Shown here piece after piece: positions 62,690 to 64,000 of a stretch of DNA of 64,000 nucleotides. Positions within the stretch are counted from its first letter, which is position 1. Each line of letters begins with the position of its first letter. The translations under genes and the position numbers were made by a program. Source of the stretch: Hanleya hanleyi (Eukaryota; Mollusca; Polyplacophora; Lepidopleurida; Hanleyidae); contig JAVTVY010025082.1 in the NCBI GenBank assembly GCA_036873755.1, positions 43,693-107,692 of the forward strand. Direction: 5' to 3'. Below the pieces are notes generated by a model. The model had not been told where the DNA came from, made no database searches, and saw nothing but the letters and a program-made list of their open reading frames with translations.

Positions 62690-63291
62690 CAAAAAACCCT
62701 GTCTTGTGTGTTTTATTCCTAATGCATCAATGCCCAATGTGGAGATTCCGTCAAACTGAAATCAGTGGTGTAGGATGGGGCCAAAATGTAACCCATCAAG
62801 GTTAGAATGCAAGCGCACTATAGTAAAAATAGAGAGGCCAATGAAATCAGCCCACAGACCAAGTACGTGTTTTCGGTCTAGGTTTGGAGCGGGCATTTCA
62901 TTGAGGTGCGTGTATACGGTGAGTGAAGAGACTCGTCCAACACGTATAGATTAAGTTGATGACTATAAGTTCTATGTTGTCGATTTAACCTCTCCCTACA
63001 TTGACGCGCGCGCGCGCGCTGCGGCCGGAGAACCCGCGCTCGCGCTGGGGGGCCGCGCTGGTGAAAAAGTCCCGGAGGTTGAACATTGGAACTCTTCTGG
63101 GTTTGGAGGATGAACATACGGACGTCTAAGGTGAAAAATTGGAACTCTTCTATGTTTGGAGGTAGTTTTTAGTGAAAACCCGGAAGTGACGTAACAACCC
63201 ACGTGACCTGCGTATATACTCCTGTAAAATAGAGCCGATTTTATTTCTTTGGAGGGGCAAGGTCAATAGGACTTGCGCTTTTTATACTACT
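62690..63291. other. Right end region of Polinton 2 without PolB
   Basis: No polymerase motifs on either strand. It contains a GCGCGCGC run (63004-63018), a GGAACTCTTCT-G-TTTGGAGG repeat twice (63087, 63142) and CCGGAAGTGACGTAA (63180), then the terminal TATACTACT at 63283-63291. Confidence 0.5.
63180..63195. promoter_or_regulatory. ETS/CRE-like composite near the right end of Polinton 2
   Basis: CCGGAAGTGACGTAAC. Read inward from the end it is TTACGTCACTTCCGG, against TGACGTCACTTCCGG in the Polinton 1 TIR, same orientation and similar distance to the terminus (about 100 bp versus 50 bp). Confidence 0.55.
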
Positions 63292-63423
63292 AAAATGTGA
63301 AGTAGATTACATCTTACATAGGCCTTCAGGCCGTGATATGCATATGAAGTATTCTGGGGCATGGTCAGTACTTCCCAATTTCCCCTTTGTCCACTACTCG
63401 CCGATTTTTTTGATTTTTTTATT

Positions 63424-63454
<31 letters not shown>

Positions 63455-64000
63455 CCTCGAGAGCTTTAAAATAAGACCTCACTCTACCCAATCGGGCCAC
63501 TAGTGCTCCACCTAGACTCCAACATGTCCATCCCGTATGGATTTATACATACATCGGGCTAATATCCCAGTATATGAGTGTCTATGGGTGTATATGCATC
63601 TATTTACAAGCCTAGCCGGTACTTAAAAAAACATTTCATAGCTTTTCCCATCGTATTCTACAACCTCATAGCTCATAGTAAAATCCATAAAAAAAAACTC
63701 CACCACCCAAAACACGCAAAAAGATAGAAATGTGCGAATCAGGGAGATTACCTTTGCCTACAAGAGAAATTGGCCTAGTCTGAGTTGTCTCCCTTGCATC
63801 AAAGCGTATAGATGGGGCTGTGGTTTGGCTGGCGCTATTATCCGGGGAAGCCGGGGAAATTGACCTTGGGCAGCCATTTTTCTTAGCGTTTGTTACATAA
63901 AACAGACCTGCACGGAATATTTCCACTCTTTTAAATCATCCACACCCAACAAAATTATATCAAACTAATTCATGCATTCAAATGTAAGTGATTCATATAC
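63292..64000. other. Flanking DNA with (TTTA)n microsatellite
   Basis: A TTTATTTATTTA run at about 63424-63453. No gene recognised; short minus-strand frames look accidental. Confidence 0.5.

Larger units (their letters stand above)
52525..63291 (+). mobile_element. Polinton/Maverick 2, lacking DNA polymerase (ends tentative)
   Basis: The left end AGTAGTATACAAAGCG and the inverted right end AGTAGTATAAAAAGCG agree at 15 of 16 bases and resemble the Polinton 1 terminus AGTAGTAGTGTAAGCG. The expected 6-bp duplication is not found (TAGGCG left, AAAATG right). The gene order from 54.5 to 62.5 kb equals that of Polinton 1, but no PolB follows the protease. It may be a deletion derivative or recombinant. 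Confidence 0.75.

Noticed and set aside
63004..63018. GCGCGC run as a special Z-DNA or origin signal
   Set aside because: Short simple-sequence run without other supporting structure.

Overview
The window looks like a piece of a marine invertebrate nuclear genome, most likely a mollusc. The evidence is a spliced host kinase gene with GT-AG introns, several tRNA-derived SINE-like repeats ending in ACTCACTCACTC-type tails, many MITE-sized inverted repeats, and two large Polinton/Maverick (adintovirus-like) elements. The mollusc call is an inference from repeat style, not proven.

Layout. 1-11.6 kb: the 3' part of a protein kinase N gene on the + strand (C2-like region, hinge, kinase domain, V5 tail; 14 exons whose phases all agree), with MITEs, a SINE-like copy and a 145-bp tandem array in its introns. 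11.6-20.3 kb: repeat-rich intergenic DNA. 20.3-22.5 kb and 43.4-43.6 kb: two halves of a degenerate reverse-transcriptase-type retroelement, split by Polinton 1. 22509-43429: Polinton 1 (20,921 bp), with long inverted terminal repeats and a perfect 6-bp target duplication CGTATA. 43.4-52.5 kb: SINE, LINE-like remnant, MITEs, a first exon of a secreted protein and intron repeats. 52525-63291 (ends tentative): Polinton 2, lacking a DNA polymerase. 63.3-64 kb: nothing recognisable.

Both Polintons carry the same rightward block: PC4-like small gene(s), integrase with chromodomain, membrane segment plus packaging ATPase, small basic/hydrophobic virion protein, coiled late protein, penton-like minor capsid, basic pVI-like protein, hexon-like major capsid, adenain-like cysteine protease. 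Polinton 1 also has a protein-primed type B DNA polymerase in the opposite direction, with a tRNA-like gene in its 3' flank, and a left accessory half holding a CARD-domain gene that runs into a PC4-like gene, and two RING genes arranged as a large inverted duplication around a ~0.9-kb palindrome. The left TIR promoter drives the CARD gene and the right TIR promoter drives the polymerase, and both proteins begin with nearly the same codons.

Regulation is unusually readable. Many element genes have a TATA box followed about 28-32 bp later by a TCATTC-like initiator. The terminal minisatellites are arrays of YY1-type sites in both elements. The left flank of Polinton 2 also carries a 150-bp array, each unit with an NRF1-type palindrome. 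ETS/CRE-type composites lie near the outer ends.

At least thirteen coding breaks in the two elements resolve as loss of exactly one base, mostly in homopolymers. This suggests either recent insertion plus assembly homopolymer undercalls, or very young decay. Only the Polinton 1 protease shows clear additional damage (a small deletion and a stop beside the catalytic cysteine).
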